Position numbers and translations under genes: made by a program. Positions 61,620 to 64,000 of a DNA stretch of 64,000 bases are shown one piece after another. Within the stretch, counting starts at the first letter, position 1; each line of letters starts with the position of its first letter. The notes beneath the pieces are model-generated. The model had not been told where the DNA came from. It made no database searches and saw only the letters and a list, made by a program, of their open reading frames with translations. Source of the stretch: Pseudomonas marginalis. Its GTDB lineage: Bacteria; Pseudomonadota; Gammaproteobacteria; Pseudomonadales; Pseudomonadaceae. The stretch is from contig NZ_FNSU01000003.1 in the NCBI RefSeq assembly GCF_900105325.1, forward strand, positions 310,001 to 374,000, read 5' to 3'.

Positions 61620-62108
61620 ATGCAGGCCAGTTCTATCGAGGGTGTGGCGCAAGCCAGGCCAAAAAACAGCCTTTTACGGTTGCTGTTGTTGCCGCTGGTG
61701 ATCCTGGCGGGCATGGGCCTGTCGGTGGAGGCCGGGTTGCTCGGGCCATTGGGCGTCCAGGTGGGGCATTTATGGGCAACCTTGAGCATCTTCGGCGTCG
61801 GCTCGGCGATTCTGTTTTTGCTGCTGCTGTTCAGCGGCCCGCAGAAGGGCCCGGCGTTGTCCGAGTTGCCGCGCTGGCAACTGATCGGTGGGTTCCTGGG
61901 GCCGATGTATGTGGTGGTGCTGACCCTGGCCACGCCGCACATCGGTATTGCCATGACCATGATCGCGATTTTGTCCGGCCAGGTGGGCAAGAGCGTGCTG
62001 ATCGACCATTTCGGCTGGTTCGGCACCGCACGCAAACGGGTCAATGGCGAGCGCTGGATAGCCCTGGCGTTGATTGTGGCGGCACTTGTTCTGATTGCAC
62101 GAGGGTAA
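61620..62108 (+). CDS. Short DMT-family transporter (DUF606/YdcZ), first of two
   Basis: 162 residues with five membrane segments (LLLLPLVILAGMGLSVEAGL, and PMYVVVLTLATPHIGIAMTM). DUF606 proteins are half-length DMT transporters that work in pairs. The second member follows 4 bases later. Substrate unknown. Confidence 0.87.
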   Translation: MQASSIEGVAQARPKNSLLRLLLLPLVILAGMGLSVEAGLLGPLGVQVGHLWATLSIFGVGSAILFLLLLFSGPQKGPALSELPRWQLIGGFLGPMYVVVLTLATPHIGIAMTMIAILSGQVGKSVLIDHFGWFGTARKRVNGERWIALALIVAALVLIARG

Positions 62109-62112
62109 GGCG

Positions 62113-62565
62113 ATGAATCTGATTCTGTTATTGGTGCTGGTGATTGCTGCCGGTGCGGTGCTGAGTGTGCAGGCGGCAATCAATGGTCGTCTCGGCCAGG
62201 CGGTGGGCGTGTTGCGCAGCAGTCTGCTGACGTTCGCAGTGGGCGCGCTCACCACCGCGCTGCTGATTTTCTTCTTCGAACCGGCCCAGGTCCTCAGCCT
62301 GCTGGACGTGCCCAAATGGCAACTGACCGGTGCATTGTTCGGCGTGGTGTACATGATGGTGATGGTCGGGGCCGTGCCGGTGGTCGGTACTGCAGTGGCA
62401 ACCGTGGCCGTGATCACAGGGCAATTGGGCATGGGCATGCTGATCGATAACTTCGGTTGGCTGGGCAACCCGGCTGTCGAACTGTCGAGCAGCCGCATCC
62501 TGGCGATGGTGTGTCTGGCTCTGGCCTTGGTGTTCATGTACCGCAGCAATACGCGCACCGACTGA
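62113..62565 (+). CDS. Short DMT-family transporter (DUF606/YdcZ), second of two
   Basis: 150 residues from the ATG at 62113 (GGTAAGG upstream), with five membrane segments (VIAAGAVLSVQAAINGRLGQ; VAVITGQLGMGMLIDNFGWL). The segment G(Q/H)xGMxxxDxFGW recurs in both partners (GQVGKSVLIDHFGWF in the first), showing common origin and probably a heterodimer. Confidence 0.88.
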   Translation: MNLILLLVLVIAAGAVLSVQAAINGRLGQAVGVLRSSLLTFAVGALTTALLIFFFEPAQVLSLLDVPKWQLTGALFGVVYMMVMVGAVPVVGTAVATVAVITGQLGMGMLIDNFGWLGNPAVELSSSRILAMVCLALALVFMYRSNTRTD

Positions 62566-62653
62566 TGGTTTGAACCATCGCCGAGGCCTGGCAGTCACTG
62601 CTTAAGGTGCCGGCAACCGCCGCACCGGACGACCATGAAGAAGGAGTCTGGCC

Positions 62654-62824
62654 ATGCCTGATCAAACCTGTGCCTGCCCACATTGCAAGTGTGTGCTGGG
62701 CGTCGATGCGGTAATGAAGGACGGTAAGGGCTATTGCTGCCAGGGCTGCGCCGAGCACCATGCCCATGGCGAGCCTTGTGCGGCGGCGACGGGGTGCGAG
62801 TGCGCCAAGTCGGCTAAAGGCTGA
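62654..62824 (+). CDS. Bacterial metallothionein
   Basis: 56 residues with ten Cys: TCACPHCKCVL (four), GYCCQGCAEHHAHGEP (three plus His) and then CAAATGCECAK (three). This is the bacterial metallothionein family (SmtA/BmtA). It binds Zn2+, Cd2+ and similar ions. AAGGAG lies 8 bases upstream. Confidence 0.93.
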   Translation: MPDQTCACPHCKCVLGVDAVMKDGKGYCCQGCAEHHAHGEPCAAATGCECAKSAKG

Positions 62825-62831
62825 ATACGTT

Positions 62832-62862
62832 CGCAGGGAGCCTGAATAGCGGGCTCCCTGCG
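62832..62862. terminator. Bidirectional terminator-type hairpin
   Basis: CGCAGGGAGCC-9-GGCTCCCTGCG, an 11-bp perfect stem between the ends of the metallothionein gene (plus) and the gene ending at 62869 (minus). T-runs are poor on both sides. Confidence 0.65.
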
Positions 62863-62868
62863 TATCGA

Positions 62869-63132
62869 TTACTGGGGTTCCAGCTCCAGGCGCAGGCTGT
62901 GGTCGGACAAGCGCCGGCTGTCTTTTACCACGCCGCTGGTTCGTCGACCTTCGAGGGCCAGCACCAGGGTCTGCGCATCATGCAAATCGTCCGGCAGCGG
63001 CTGGAACACCTTCAGCACCAGCCAGCCGGGCTTATGCTGCACGCTCACCTGGCACTCGACATGCTTGGCCAATGGCCCGAACAACGTGTCCCGGGTGTAA
63101 TCGATGCGCGCCTTGCCGTTGATTGAATCCAT
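62869..63132 (-). CDS. Small conserved protein of unknown function
   Basis: 87 residues from the ATG at 63132 (AGGAG 8 bases upstream; another ATG lies 6 bases earlier but too near the site). The beta-rich sequence (HVECQVSVQHKPGWLVLKVF, QTLVLALEGRRTSG, HSLRLELEP) has no signal peptide. No family recognised. Confidence 0.75.
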   Translation of the reverse strand: MDSINGKARIDYTRDTLFGPLAKHVECQVSVQHKPGWLVLKVFQPLPDDLHDAQTLVLALEGRRTSGVVKDSRRLSDHSLRLELEPQ

Positions 63133-63148
63133 GCTCATTTCTCCTTGA

Positions 63149-63391
63149 TCAAGCCTGGGCGCGCGCATCCGAGCGGCGCCATTGAACGTTTTTTATGCCG
63201 AATTTCTCGGCCTGTTCCTGGCTGGTTTTCTTCACCCGCTCGCGGGCGAAACGGCCGATACGGCCCACGCCGGCGTCACAGCTTGCCCAATGCCAGGCCT
63301 CCAAGGTATCCAGCTTTTCCAGACGAATAATGAATGACTTGGCTTCCTCATGAAGGGTGTAGTCGATCACAAACAGTTTTGCGTTATTCAT
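63149..63391 (-). CDS. Small Pseudomonas protein (DUF6555-like)
   Basis: 80 residues from the ATG at 63391, with GAGGGG upstream. MNNAKLFVIDYTLHEEAKSF and EAWHWASCDAGVGRIGRFAR resemble a small family that I recall as DUF6555 in Pseudomonas. Role unknown. The next minus-strand gene starts 16 bases after its stop. Confidence 0.75.
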   Translation of the reverse strand: MNNAKLFVIDYTLHEEAKSFIIRLEKLDTLEAWHWASCDAGVGRIGRFARERVKKTSQEQAEKFGIKNVQWRRSDARAQA

Positions 63392-63507
63392 TGGCCCCTC
63401 AACCCTGGTGGTGTAAGCAAGTGATCGCCCTCGGCGGCAAAAATTCACTCGGATTGTCCGGCGGTGGTCATTACCATGGCGGCTGACTCCCGATAGATGT
63501 GCTCCCC

Positions 63508-64000
63508 ATGGCCCTGGCCGCACCCCCCGACCTCAGTGATCATGCCGTCCCCGTGCAACCCTTGGCGCGCACCTACCCGCGTGGCCTGTACGTGGAGCCC
63601 CATCGCCACGACTGGGGCCAATTGCTCTATGCCATGAGCGGCGTGATGTGGGTCGAGACGCCTCGTGAAGCCCTGGTGGTACCGCCCCAGCGCGCGGTCT
63701 GGCTGCCGCCGGGCGTGGAGCACGGCATCCGGGTGGTGTCGGATTTGCAGATGCGCAATATCTACTTGCGTCCGGCCTTGGCGGCGACATTGGACAGCCA
63801 GGTGCAAGTGATTGAAGTCGGTGGGCTGCTGCGTGAGTTGATCGTCACGCTGGTGGAACAGGGCGACAGCGGTGACGAGGGATATTACGCCGCCTTGGTC
63901 GGCCTGGCCCTGCTGGAGTTGCAACGGGCACGCCGCTCGCAGATCCGTATCGCCATGCCGGTGGAGGCCGATCGCCGGCTGATCAGCGCGTGCCAGGCGG
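63508..64000 (+). CDS. AraC-family regulator, N-terminal part (cut by window end)
   Basis: The frame from the ATG at 63508 is open to the right edge (164 residues seen). It holds a cupin domain (HRHDWGQLLYAMSGVMWVET, PPQRAVWLPPGVEHGI) closely like that of the AraC gene at 55908; the HTH lies beyond the window. It is divergent from the small gene at 63149. Confidence 0.85.
   Translation, partial: MALAAPPDLSDHAVPVQPLARTYPRGLYVEPHRHDWGQLLYAMSGVMWVETPREALVVPPQRAVWLPPGVEHGIRVVSDLQMRNIYLRPALAATLDSQVQVIEVGGLLRELIVTLVEQGDSGDEGYYAALVGLALLELQRARRSQIRIAMPVEADRRLISACQA

Overview
The window comes from a Pseudomonas chromosome, most likely of the P. fluorescens group. It is GC-rich and carries the GTAGGAGCGAGCTTGCTCGCG-type REP sequences typical of that group, a Pseudomonas-type metallothionein, CobF, and a locus matching the gene order I recall for P. 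aeruginosa PA0691-PA0701. I see no rRNA, tRNA or CRISPR array.

Positions 1 to about 34085 are most of a Mu-like transposable prophage whose left end lies outside the window. The order follows Mu: MuA transposase (5' end cut off) and MuB ATPase; early genes with HTH, DUF3164, DUF2786 and GemA types; the Mor activator; lysis genes (holin, lytic transglycosylase, inner spanin with an outer spanin nested in another frame); terminases, portal and head proteins F, G, I and T; sheath, tube, a gp41/42 frameshift pair, tape measure, N, P, V and gp46-48; then tail fibres. Four genes look like cargo: a GYF-domain membrane protein (6104), a small minus-strand gene (13074-13298), an unknown small gene (26982) and a DUF4238 protein at the right end (32888). 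Three TGCCAA-type repeats at 33993-34066, two of them exactly 22 bp apart, look like transposase-binding sites R3-R2-R1 and place the right end near 34084-34086.

Positions 34086 to 34683 are host intergenic DNA with a large branched palindrome and a REP element. Positions 34684 to 44749 form a same-strand locus: a Phd-like/DUF772 protein, a TpsB outer-membrane transporter, an ExbB fused to DUF2341 and LamG-like domains, ExbD, TonB, a porin, a periplasmic coiled-coil protein, a YbjN-like protein, a PpiC isomerase and a LysR regulator. Together they suggest an energised envelope export or assembly system. The TpsA partner that would be expected upstream is absent; the prophage lies there.

The rest is host DNA: a very large minus-strand toxin-like protein with an intact and a degenerate clan-CD-like domain (44842-49896); a histidine phosphatase and CobF; an esterase; a nested REP palindrome; a Kef-type antiporter; an EamA exporter divergent from an AraC regulator; a hydrolase-YaaW fusion; MntH; a VapC-type toxin with a Phd antitoxin; a LysR regulator divergent from two short DMT proteins; a metallothionein; two small Pseudomonas proteins; and the start of a second AraC regulator cut off by the window edge.
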